This document shows, one piece after another, positions 17,607-28,168 of a stretch of DNA of 64,000 nt. The stretch is from the NCBI GenBank assembly GCA_905221605.1, contig CAJNDS010002637.1, positions 186,001 through 250,000 of the forward strand, in the 5' to 3' direction. The translations under genes were made by a program, and so were the position numbers. This DNA is from Symbiodinium natans. Its lineage: Eukaryota > Sar > Dinophyceae > Suessiales > Symbiodiniaceae. A model generated the notes under the pieces. The model made no database searches. It worked only from the letters and a program-made list of their open reading frames with translations, and had not been told where the DNA came from. Numbering within the stretch: the first letter of the stretch is position 1; each line of letters opens with the position of its first letter.

Positions 17607-18498
17607 CTTTGTGTTTTTGTTGCTTTTGTTTTCAAGCCGTTTTCTTCTGCAGTGCTGCAAGTGCAGAGATGATGACATTGACCTGCTAAGAAATCGAGGC
17701 TGAGCGTTGTTCAGATGTGGGTTTTTCCTAAGGATGAGACTCCTTACAACTTATACTGAAACCAAGGGTGGACGATGCTTTGCAAGACCAAGACCGCCTT
17801 CAACATGAAATTCCCTACAACCCATCCTGAAACCAAGAATGAGTAATGCTTTGAAAACTCATGATTGCTTTCAAAACTGACTATGTTTCTGAAGCGTACG
17901 CAGTCCTTTGAGGAGATCAGGAACCCGTATCAGTGGAAGCGCAAATCTAGACAGCCTAGTGCTACATTTGTCTTTTTTTGGTCACAAGCCTAGCTGACTG
18001 TGGTTCGTGTTGCAGGCAACGGCACACGTGAGCAAGCTTTGGAAAAAGCGACGAGGGGAAGGATCTATGCACGGACGTCCCGGTCACAGCCTAACATCTT
18101 CACAAACCCAGATGTCATCTAAAAAAAACTAAAGTTAAAGCCACGGAGCAAGGCTTTGACCTATAAAGAGGGACCGTGTCTATCAAGACTCCCGATCAGC
18201 GTCCTCTCAGATTGCTTGACCTTAGAGTTCATTTCGGCCACAAGACTCAATTATGAGAATGATCATGACGTATGGGTAAGGCAGGCTGCGTCGAATGCAG
18301 GAGCCTCTTGCCGCGCTGAAGGCACTCTCCGCAGATGAACCTTATTAAAATCTTGTAGATACTGATTTGTTACGACATGCAAGAGTAGGAATATGGATCA
18401 CCAGCTAGGCTCACAGCGTGTTCTGAGCAAAGGCACTTCTGTCCGGAGCGCCCTGATCGACTAAATCTACAGCATAACATTTACTTTAGGCACCGTGG
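17607..18498. other. Unassigned stretch
   Basis: No supported coding exon on either strand. Two imperfect copies of a phrase of about 60 bases around CTACAAC-CATCCTGAAACCAAG/ACTTATACTGAAACCAAG lie at 17740-17850. The stretch is duplicated at 32969-33859. Confidence 0.4.
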
Positions 18499-19138
18499 TC
18501 ACTCGGCCTCCCTCCGACCCTGCCACAGGGGTCTGTAGTTGCCGCAAACGTCGCAGAGCGTCTCCGGATTGCTCCAGTTCTTCTGGTGCCTCACAAAAAA
18601 AAAACATCTATCAGACTCAGCAAATAACAATAAGTAAGGGCGTCGCCAGAGCGACTTATCGGCACGGTAGGACGTCACCAGCGCTACCTGAAGCGAAAAA
18701 TAAAGAAGAAAAAGAAACGAGCAAGTTTGGACAGCCTTGGTCTCGCCAAACTTCACCTTCTTCTTCTTTGGCTTGTTGAGATTCAAGATAGGCTTGACCT
18801 TCACGATAAATATGTTAAGTTTTTTTATGAGCATTGCCCGTGCTGTAGACGAATCCGACTGCGTGCATTAGCCAATCAGAACTAATGCCTAGCCTTTTTA
18901 GTAGCACCTATATAGGTGCGCATGGCCTGCTGCTTCTCTTGCATCCTCCGTGGAAATTCCTTGACCGCAAGCTAGCAACATGTAGGGTCGAACGTGCGAA
19001 AGACAAAAATGAGAGCGGGGCCATCGCTCGCTCGTTCTTCTTCCAGGTCGTGTGCGGCGAGTCCTTCTTCTTCTCGCTCTTGTTACCGCTCTTGCTGGTG
19101 TTCTTCTTGCCGCTGTTTCTGCCTTTGTTCCTGCCCAT
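18499..19138 (-). CDS. Small very basic protein gene with introns, unknown function
   Basis: ATG at 19138 opens MGRNKGRNSGKKNTSKSGNK / SEKKKDSPHTTWKKNERAM, a Lys/Ser-rich N-terminus. A later exon reads VKPILNLNKPKKKKVKFGET. A 45-nt GT-AG intron (18688-18732) leads to VALVTSYRADKSLW, and a 57-nt GC-AG intron (18590-18646) completes the Trp codon and gives HQKNWSNPETLCDVCGNYRP, with stop at 18499. The join between the first and second exon is not resolved. The basic tail suggests nucleic-acid binding; the single CxxC is too little for a zinc-finger call. Intact in the duplicate (34499-33860). Confidence 0.35.
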
Positions 19139-19494
19139 GTCGCCTCAAAGCAGATCACAAATTGAATAACATCTACGTTTCTTGTTTAGTCTACAATAGC
19201 TGGCCTTCGGCGTGCAAGCAAAAAACAAAAGGATTGCGACGCAAGAATGCTTGAGCAGAACTGAGCATCGCAGTGGCTAAGCTTCGCTCATGCATGCTGA
19301 TGTGCAACACACGTAGCAGCTACTTGCAGTTCACCGAAAATCCCCACGCTGCAGATCTCCAACCTTTCTCGCCAATCACATCGCAACAGTCCATGTCAGG
19401 TTGGCCTGGGCGTCGTGGCATTTCTCGATAACCCATAGACCTAAACCTTGTCGATGTCGAGCGTAAGCTAGGTGGTCAAAAAGTTTGTAGAAGT

Positions 19495-19592
19495 CATACA
19501 ATAGGGATTTGCCGTGCCGAGCGAAAGTTACCTATGCAAAAATCACAATCTTTGCAAAACCATACAAAACACTGACTAAAAACACTAAAAAT
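19495..19592. repeat. Stray partial unit of the 141-bp satellite
   Basis: A piece starting TAGGGATTTGCCGTGCCGAG and running to the ACTGACTAAAAACACTAAAA end matches the satellite below. It is separated from the main array by about 410 bp of unrelated sequence. Confidence 0.85.
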
Positions 19593-19703
19593 TACCACTT
19601 CGAGCATCCCCACCGAGACCCTCGAATCCAAGCCCCTCTCTAAATGCCTGAAACCGCAAATCTACGTCCCTTTCGGAAGCTGGGTCTGTTACCTGCTTAT
19701 TGC

Positions 19704-19852
19704 TTCCGGTACAGTTGCCCGCCTGCCTGCTTGGCCTGTTTTTTGCATCCGGTACAGAGGTACAGTTGCCCGCGCCCGGTACAGTTGCCCGCCTGAGCCA
19801 TCTTGGCTTGCTCTTTGCATGTGGCCACATTTCCGGTACAGTTACCCGCCTG
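19704..19852. repeat. Clustered short motif CCGGTACAGTTGCCCGCC
   Basis: Four complete or near-complete copies at irregular 40-80 bp spacing, one with a single change (GTTACCCGCC) and one truncated copy (CCGGTACAGAGG). The duplicate lies at 35065-35213. The frame across it reads AGNCTG repeatedly and is not taken as coding. Confidence 0.8.
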
Positions 19853-20002
19853 AGCCTCCCTGGCCTGCTTAGTGTCCTGACTCATTGCTGTCTGCCTGTG
19901 GTCCTCAATGACGTACTGCCTTCTGTCCTGAGAGTCGCGTCACATGATGTGCGCCGCCGTTTGTCCTTAAAATCTAACAACCCCACTTGTCCGGTGGGGA
20001 AA

Positions 20003-21541
20003 AACGCAGCAAAACAAACACCAAAATTGTAGGGATTTGCGGTGCCGAGCGAAAGCTAACTGTGCAAAAAATCACAGTCCTTGCAAAACCATACAAAACA
20101 CTGACTAAAAACACTCAAAACAAAAAAACGCAGCAAAACAATCACCAAAATCAATTTTGACACGCGTGCTGTAGGGATTTGCGGTACCGAGCGAAAGCTA
20201 CCTATGCAAAAATCACAATCTTTGCAAAACCATACAAAACACTGACTAAAAACACTTTAAAAAAAAAACGCAGCAAAACAAACACCAAAATCAATTTTGA
20301 CACGCGTGCTGTAGGGATTTGCGGTGCCGAGCGAAAGCTAACTGTGCAAAAAATCACAGTCCTTGCAAAACCATACAAAACACTGACTAAAAACACTCAA
20401 AACAAAAAAAGCAGCAAAACAATCACCAAAATCAATTTTGACACGCGTGCTGTAGGGATTTGCGGTGCCGAGCGAAAGCTACCTATGCAAAAATCACAAT
20501 CTTTGCAAAACCATACAAAACACTGACTAAAAACACTCAAAACAAAAAAACGCAGCAAAACAATCACCAAAATCAATTTTGACACGCGTGCTGTAGGGAT
20601 TTGCGGTGCCGAGCGAAAGCTACCTATGCAAAAATCACAATCTTTGCAAAACCATACAAAACACTGACTAAAAACACTCAAAACAAAAAAACGCAGCAAA
20701 ACAATCACCAAAATCAATTTTGACACGCGTGCTGTAGGGATTTGCGGTGCCGAGCGAAAGCTACCTATGCAAAAATCACAATCTTTGCAAAACCATACAA
20801 AACACTGACTAAAAACACTCAAAACAAAAACACGCAGCAAAACAATCACCAAAATCAATTTTGACACGCGTGCTGTAGGGATTTGCGGTGCCGAGCGAAA
20901 GCTACCTATGCAAAAATCACAATCTTTGCAAAACCATACAAAACACTGACTAAAAACACTAAAAAAAAAACGCAGCAAAACAAACACCAAAATCAATTTT
21001 GACACGCGTGCTGTAGGGATTTGCGGTGCCGAGCGAAAGCTAACTGTGCAAAAAAATCACAGTCCTTGCAAAACCATACAAAACACTGACTAAAAACACT
21101 CAAAACAAAAAAACGCAGCAAAACAATCACCAAAATCAATTTTGACACGCGTGCTGTAGGGATTTGCGGTGCCGAGCGAAAGCTACCTATGCAAAAATCA
21201 CAATCTTTGCAAAACCATACAAAACACTGACTAAAAACACTCAAAACAAAAAAACGCAGCAAAACAATCACCAAAATCAATTTTGACACGCGTGCTGTAG
21301 GGATTTGCGGTGCCGAGCGAAAGCTACCTATGCAAAAATCACAATCTTTGCAAAACCATACAAAACACTGACTAAAAACACCCAAAAAAAAACGCAGCAA
21401 AACAATCACCAAAATCAATTTTGACACGCGTGCTGTAGGGATTTGCTGTGCCGAGCGCAAGCTAGCTACACAAAACCATACGAAACACTGAATATAATCA
21501 CTCAAAAACAAGAAAGCAGCAAAACAAACACCAAAATCAAC
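20003..21541. repeat. 141-bp satellite array, 11 units (copy A)
   Basis: Unit starts GTAGGGATTTGCGGTGCCGA; unit starts lie near 20028, 20170, 20311, 20451, 20592, 20734, 20874, 21013, 21157, 21296 and 21436. Two subtypes differ at CTACCTATGCAAAAATCACAA versus CTAACTGTGCAAAAAATCACA. Length is about 141 bp, a multiple of three, so long open frames appear that are not genes. Confidence 0.95.
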
Positions 21542-21620
21542 GTTGAGAGCCTAAGGAAATACTATTTATCAACAATGCATGGATTTTTCCTGTTGCTGTT
21601 TTTTTCTAGGAGACAGACAC

Positions 21621-21786
21621 GGCGGACCGATAACAGTACCACCGTGTCGTGTCTGCTACAATCAGAGATGGCGAGATAACAATAAAACAAGGAAGGGGGG
21701 AGACAGTGGACCGATAACAGTACCACTGTGTTCAGGGACCGATAACAGTACCCCGCTTTCCCGGCGGCCGATAACAGCACGCCGAG
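21621..21786. repeat. Clustered short motif GACCGATAACAGTACC, four copies (copy A)
   Basis: Copies near 21624, 21708, 21736 and 21766, the last changed to GGCCGATAACAGCACG. Spacing is irregular. The core AACAGTACC is nearly the reverse-strand core AACTGTACC of the motif cluster at 19704. Function unknown. Confidence 0.75.
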
Positions 21787-21813
21787 TTGAGATAAAAATG
21801 ATTTCACTCTAAG

Positions 21814-21913
21814 NNNNNNNNNNNNNNNNNNNNNNNNNNNNNNNNNNNNNNNNNNNNNNNNNNNNNNNNNNNNNNNNNNNNNNNNNNNNNNNNNNNNNNN
21901 NNNNNNNNNNNNN
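21814..21913. other. 100-N scaffold gap
   Basis: Exactly 100 N. It lies exactly at the border between copies A and B, so the true junction is not known. Confidence 1.
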
Positions 21914-24900
21914 AAAGGAAGTGTTTTGCATCTCGGACCACGAACTCAAGAAGTGAGCTGAGCCACGCAACGTCTGACAGGCCAGTCTCTCGCGGGTGCG
22001 GAACCATTGTTGTCATCCTGGCTTGTAGGCATCTGTCTTTCCGAAGACGACAGTGCACGTACATGTAGAGAATGTAGGTTTTGTTCTCGAAGTCATCGTG
22101 CAATAGTCTCAGGAATGTTCTGAGCATGCACATACATTTTTCCCAGTGTCGTTTTGACTCCTGCGCCCATTCTTCTGGATTTGGCAACAAATCCGCAGCC
22201 ATGGGATGCACATCAAACAGCCTTTGATAGCGACGAACAGTGCCGGATAGAAGTATTCTGCGTTCGGCCGTCCTGTGTGGCTCTGTCGTTGATCCACCCT
22301 CATAGTCCCGCCAGGCTCGCAGCATGTCCACGGTTTCTTTTTCCATCCGAGAAACTGGAAGTATGAGAGGATTGTCACGGTGCTCAGGATGACAGCAAAC
22401 CACAAACATAGCCGACACGGTGATGTTGTAGTACTTCTCCAAAATATGGCGATATGTGTTAAGCTGCAAACAGTAATGGATTTCTTTCGTGTCTTGAAGA
22501 TGCTGCAAAGGTTGTTTCATCATCCGTCGAAATGAAGTACAGAATGTGGTTGCTCGCAGTCCTGCAGTGCGTTTCCAGTCCACCAGTATGAAAGTTCCAT
22601 CGTCGCGCCGGCCAACGAAGTCGATGGACCCTGCGATTTGTTCTTCCTCTGCAAAGATGAGCCACTCGGTCCGCCAAGCTTTGCAGTTGTTGCGCAACGA
22701 ACACAAGAATTTCTGCAGCATTTCAACCTCTGGCGAACACGGCACCACGTGGCCGTTCAAGTAAGCCTCGAAGACATAGTGCATATATGTACCGTAGTGC
22801 GCAGCCCGTTGACCGTTGTTTGTCCACTCCGCCTTGATTTCGTCCGTGGTCTTGGCCAAGCGAGAAATTTTTTCTTGCAGCGCCGGGTCATGCCGCAACG
22901 CTTGAAGCAGGCGACAAATTTGCGTCTCGTCTCGAGGACTACCCGCAAACAGCTCTAGCAATTGGGGCGACGCGATGTGAAGCGGCTGAATGTCATCGAA
23001 CGTGACATGCTGTCGCAGATAGCCAACCCGAGGCCAATTGGCGCTGCGCTGCATGCCACCGATAACGGAGTCGGCGTCAAAGCTTTCTGCAAACGTGTGC
23101 ACAACTCCAGTCACCGAGCCCCTGACCTTTTTCTTGTCCACGAAGTACACGTGCTCTTTGGCGAAAAACTGAACACGCAGGTCTCGGTCGTGTGGATGCA
23201 AATACTTCAGTATGTCCACATCGAGAGCTGTGTCGGAAGAAAATAAATCAGGAGATCTTGGAACGTTGACCAGACTTTCTGCTTCACAATGTTTCGGCAA
23301 AAATCCGTCCATAGCAGCCACACGCTTGGCTTTGCGAGCATAAGCTGCTAACTTCGACTGCGCCCAACGTTTGCGCTGAAGTTGTGTCATTTCAGCTTCC
23401 TCGCGCGAGCCACCCACAAAATCCTGAAAGCCTTCTTCGCGCGAGCCACCCACAAAATCCTGAAAGCGAATTCGTTCACAAGAAGGACACCACCTCCAAG
23501 GCATAGTGCCCACGTGAGGAGCGCAGACCCAAACACGACAAGCAGGGCAAACGCACCAATGTGGCAGCAGCAGCGGCTTCCACTCGCCGCAGAAATCGCA
23601 CCTTGAAAATAATTCAGTTACATTACGGCAGTCTTTGTTCAGAAAGCTACTAAAGTTTTCCTATGTTCAGATAAGCAGCTTGATTCGAGTACCACTGGTT
23701 GTAATAGGTGTCAGCAACGGAGTGACGCGCGAGTCTTCTTGAACAAATGACGTGGAGAGAATCCAAATGAATACTGGAGAGAAGGCAAGCGGAGCGTCGG
23801 GTACTTCGTTTCTGAGAACCACACGTCCAAGCGCAAAGCCGTTTAGCGTCAATTCCATTTCACGAGGCTGCCACCGCAAATGAAAAACATGAGCCGACGA
23901 AGATGCGCCAATAGCCCTGACAAGTCGATGCTTGGGGCATTCGACAGCAGGACTGCCAGTCACTCCCATGTAACACCGGCAGGTTTCCCGGCCAGGATCT
24001 TCGATGCGGACATACCAACGTCTGTTGGTGTCCAGAGCCTTCGCACCGAAGTAAATCGCCTTCGTTGTTGCATATATCCTCATACAAAACCGGGCGTTGC
24101 CAAACAGACAATGAGGCGAACTCCACGCCTGTGCACCGTGGCCTGGTAGGCGGAGCTGCTGACATCTCCAATAGATAATAGTCTGAGCCGGAATGTTCAG
24201 AAGACAAGCCAACTGTGGAATGTCCATCGACATGGAGGCAGAGCTTTCAAAGAGATCTGCAGCGTTCCGCAGAGCACGAATGTTTCGCGCAAGCTCTGGG
24301 ACAGCGAGGTTGATGTGGCGAGCATGCCAATATAGCTTACTTGCGATTGTGTTGCGGATATCTTTGCAGCAAGTGGCCATAACGTGAAAGTCAGTGTAGT
24401 CAAAAAAAAACGTCAACAGGGTCTTCAAGACTTCAGATGGCAGGCTGCTAGCGTCACGGGCAATTTGCACGCAGCCCTGTGACTCATTGGAACTACTTCC
24501 ACCAACGAAGTCCTGAAGTTGCTGAACGCAATGTGGACAAAGCCTTTCCGGATTCCGGCGAATATGACTGCTGCAGACCCAAGTCACGCACAGAGGACAC
24601 ACACGCCAATCAGAACATGAAATTCTTCGTTCTCGCCGCAGATGGCGCACTCCACGCTCGCAGAAATAAGCACAGGCGCTGGGATGGCATTGAGCCACAT
24701 CACATTCTCTGCGTCGTTAACTCGTCCGAAGGCCCACAGAAAAAACTTGGCCACAACCGGCGCTGAATCAAACTCCACCGTTGCCAGGTTGGCCCTCAGC
24801 ACCACCACTCCATTGAGTTGTAGAGCGAAAGTGTTTGCTGTCCACTGCATTCCAAACGTATTCACAGCGTTCGGAACTGGTTCCTGCCGGCACGCGCTTG

Positions 24901-25684
24901 GGGTCGGCAAGGCACGTTCCGTGCCGATCGACCAAGTGATGCTCTCTTTGAATAAGTTGTCAATCCTGCAGTACGTGCGATTCTGGCTATGAGGGTCTTG
25001 GGCTCCCACGTATAAGCCGGACACGCAAGAAGACAAGAAAATCTGAAATTCAGCGCAACCCAGCAAGGGTTCCTCGGACTGAGCACCAAATAGAAAGTTG
25101 GATAATCCTCGCGGCCGAAAGAATGATGGCTTCCAATCAATCCTGATGTTTTCAGGAAGAGGATGAAGCATTGCAATGTTCCTGACTCGGACGCATACTT
25201 GCTTGGCAGATGACAGGAGGCCGCATGCGACGCGGCGAAGCCTGTCCGCACTGTCCTCGATGTCTGAGCGTGTCAAGTAAATTGTTTTGTCTTGCCAGTT
25301 CTTGTCGTCTCTGACTGCATGAAACATTCCTCTGGACACGCAAGCCAAAGCATGCAAATACTCGTAAGAAATAAGCTGCCCAGGCAAAGAATATAAAACC
25401 TCTGGCGGTAGCTTGGAGCCGCCTTCATAATCCTCTTCAGCACACTGGGCGATATGCTCCAGCAAGTCCAGCTGGGGAAGTCGTACGGGAGAGGGTTGCA
25501 TAAGATCTGGACTTGCCACTGCGCCAACTTCATATTGCGCTGAAGCTGAGCCGATTTTAGGACGACCCCAGCGCCGAGTCCGAACACGATCATCTTCAGG
25601 CCTGAGTGAACTAAGACACTTAAGCAGATTCGATTGTTGATAGCAAAATGGTTCGATTGTTGATAGCAAAAGAATGGGCAACAT
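21914..25684 (-). pseudogene. Second copy of giant gene, 5' half only, frameshifted
   Basis: Exons 25684-23680 and 23601-21914 match copy A from the F-box region through the nuclease core and the first 160-residue block. All nuclease signatures are present (GTYMHYVFEAYLNG near 22770, LVDWKR near 22578). Here the second SPRY-like part is intact (ELTLNGFALGRVVLRNEVPD), but one base is missing near 24637 inside zinc finger 1, so the frame ends at CAICGENEEF. The helicase, protease and transposase parts are cut off by the gap. Confidence 0.8.
23602..23679 (-). other. Intron in second copy of giant gene (GC-AG)
   Basis: Same donor and acceptor as 8244-8321 in copy A. The upstream frame is intact here and enters the intron in the phase needed for KCDFCGEW. 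Confidence 0.55.
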
Positions 25685-26179
25685 TTTCTAGAATCGATAA
25701 AAAACTTAAACAGATTAGTCGCTGATGGCTGGCGCCTTGAGATTGCCGCCTTGTCTCGCCGGGATTTTGGCCAGCGATGTGACGTCGCGCCCATCTCGAC
25801 AGGAAGCTTATACGCTGGCTAGAACAAGTGAAGCGTGCGTGTGTCACGACGAACACATGAATACATAAACGCATAGCGACTTGCTTTAAGTCAAGCGTAC
25901 AGTGAAATAAATACTTCTGCCTGGACTTGCTTTTGTCGGGACACGAGGTAGAAGCAGGCGACGCAGCAATGTCCGGATTTGTCCTCACAGACATAAACTG
26001 AGGTCAAACTTGCTGCTTTGGAGCGCCTACCAGCAGTCTTCGTAGCCCACATGCCGCAAAAGCTAAGCGTCTGCATTCTTTGCGAGGAGGAGGAAGAAGA
26101 AGAAGAAGAAGCGGAAGCTGTTTCGGAAGTCCTGCCAGGATCTTGTTCATGAATTCATTTTAAAACTGACGTGATAGAT

Positions 26180-28168
26180 TTACTTGGCTATGAAGCAAGG
26201 TGTCCTTTCTCGCAAGATGCATTCGACTTCACGGAACATCTTCCAGGCATCTCTGCAGTGGTCGGCCCAAAAAACCGTCTGCAAAGCAGGGCAATACACG
26301 AATGCTCCTGGGAAGTCTCCACGAAAGCCTAATTTCCGCAATAGCGGATGCTCTGACGACATTTTCCAGGCATGAAGACGTCGACCATTTGTATTGCTAG
26401 GAGTTTCTGGCTCTGAAGCTGACATTCCTTCACGTCGACGAACAACCTTGTGCACTTCGTCTGCACTTCTGCTCCATTCCAGATGCGTAGCCAAAGGCAC
26501 GACATCAAAATCACGCGGAATCTTGTACTTTCCACGAGTCTTCACCTGCTGTTAAAAGAAAACAATGTGAAATAGTATATGTGTGAAAAATTATTTTTGA
26601 CGCGCGTGCCCGCCTGTGGCTCAAGTTCTTTGCGGCCTGGAATCTGGGGCTGATGGACATCATCTCTGCAAGAGTCCTCCAGTCTCAACGCGTGAAGCTA
26701 ACCAAAGAAATCAGTTTGCCAAAGCTTACAGCCGCTTCCCTAAGCTTCCAGCCGCCTCTCCATGAGATGTCTTTACCTCATTTACGACGGCCTCACATAC
26801 TGCAATATAGGTCACTGCTAAGCCATTCACAGGAAACGCCAGCTGGTCTCATTCTACTTCCAGCCTGCTCTATGCGATGCAGCATAGGTATCATCCAGGG
26901 CCTCACGTCTAGCTGTTCATCATGTCAAACAAAAAGAAAATGAATTTACAACAAAAAAACAATACATTGTGGGCTAGCATCTGTAGAGCAGATCCATCGC
27001 CAGGTAGATTCGCTTCTGTCTGCTTATGGGCGTCCTGGTGTGCGTAAAAATCAGAACAAGCGAATTCTTACGTTTGCGAGAATCTCCAGCACGTGTCTGA
27101 TAAATAACGACATGTGCGGCTGCCTCTGGATCGGAGTCTTTGCTGCCTTGATTCTCGGAAGTTGCGGAAGAGGCCTGCAGTGTGAAACTTGAAGCCAACC
27201 ACAGTGCACACGTTAGGCCCAGTGGTTCTTTTTCATTCCTGTTTAAACTTGGCTAACAGTCACGGCGGGCCGCTGAGGTTTCGTCATGTCTAAGCTTCCA
27301 GCTGCTTGAGCTTGTCTACTTCGACGAAGTCGCTTCATGTCACTCAAACAAGCCTCGCAGAAAACGCTTGGCCCTTGCTGGACAGCGGACCAGAAAGCAT
27401 AATCTCATGTCAATGGAGCGGCAGCCTCTTCGATGTCACGTAGCGCGTCCTTCATCCAGGGCCTCATGCGCAGTTGATTTACGAAGGCGCACACATATGG
27501 ATTTATTGAGAACGCAAAGCGGACATAGAGCAGGCCAGCATCTCTAAGCCAGATCCGCAGAAGTCCGCTTCATCTTGATGAGTTTGCGTCTGAAGCTCGG
27601 CCTTAAGGCGCGTAGATATAAACAAACGAGGACACCAATGTATAATGAATTTTATAGCGCGCCTCGATTCGAAAAATTTTTTCTGCCTTTGCCGGATTGA
27701 AGTATTCTTTCCCAGAAAGCTGGCTTTTCCAATGAGGCACCTGACGCAACTAGAAGCTACGAGGTTGTAACACCGACGTGAAAGGTATTCTGACACACGC
27801 GAGGCCTTCAGCTTCGGAGCTAAGCAGACTTCACTCCATTGGTGTCGCCGGTGCGTGACATTTACGTGAATGCCGTCCTCGTCGACTTTCACGGCGAAAA
27901 AGTGACGATTGTGCCCTATCAGGTACCGGCCAATGTTTTGCAGCTCGTCCGCAGAAACCGTTCTCAAACACTTCCTTGGCAACGATTCATGAAGCTTCTA
28001 TGGAAAAGTAGATATTCAATGCAAGCCTGGCGACGAAAATGGCTGCAGCATTCTGTTTCCATCAGCGAAGGCCTTGAACGGTCCGTCGCAGGTGTAGCCC
28101 ACCTTTATCCCATGCGCCCTCAGGCTGTCGACGAGACAAACGTCTTTGAATTTCACATCTCCTGGCGT
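26180..28168 (-). CDS. Second copy of the unknown multi-exon gene
   Basis: Same coding cores as 10812-12800 (VKTRGKYKIPRDF, LPRKCLRTVSADEL, HNRHFFAVKVDEDG, CLVDSLRAHG). One amino-acid difference is visible in the last exon (YCPALQ here, YCPVLQ in copy A). No lesion is seen in these cores. Confidence 0.45.

Larger units (their letters stand above)
6556..21813. repeat. 15.26-kb tandem duplication, copy A
   Basis: Every position from 6556 to 21813 has a counterpart at 21914-37175, with an offset of 15358-15369 bp that changes only at small indels (11 bp, 1 bp, GT tract lengths, A-runs). Base differences seen by eye are few. Copy A begins in the middle of the 480-bp duplicated block and ends at the N gap. 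Confidence 0.95.

Noticed and set aside
20397-21511. Long minus-strand open frames across the 141-bp satellite (and 35699-36873 in copy B)
   Set aside because: The unit length is a multiple of three, so one stop-free unit stays open in every copy. The peptide merely repeats with the satellite and breaks wherever A-run length changes.
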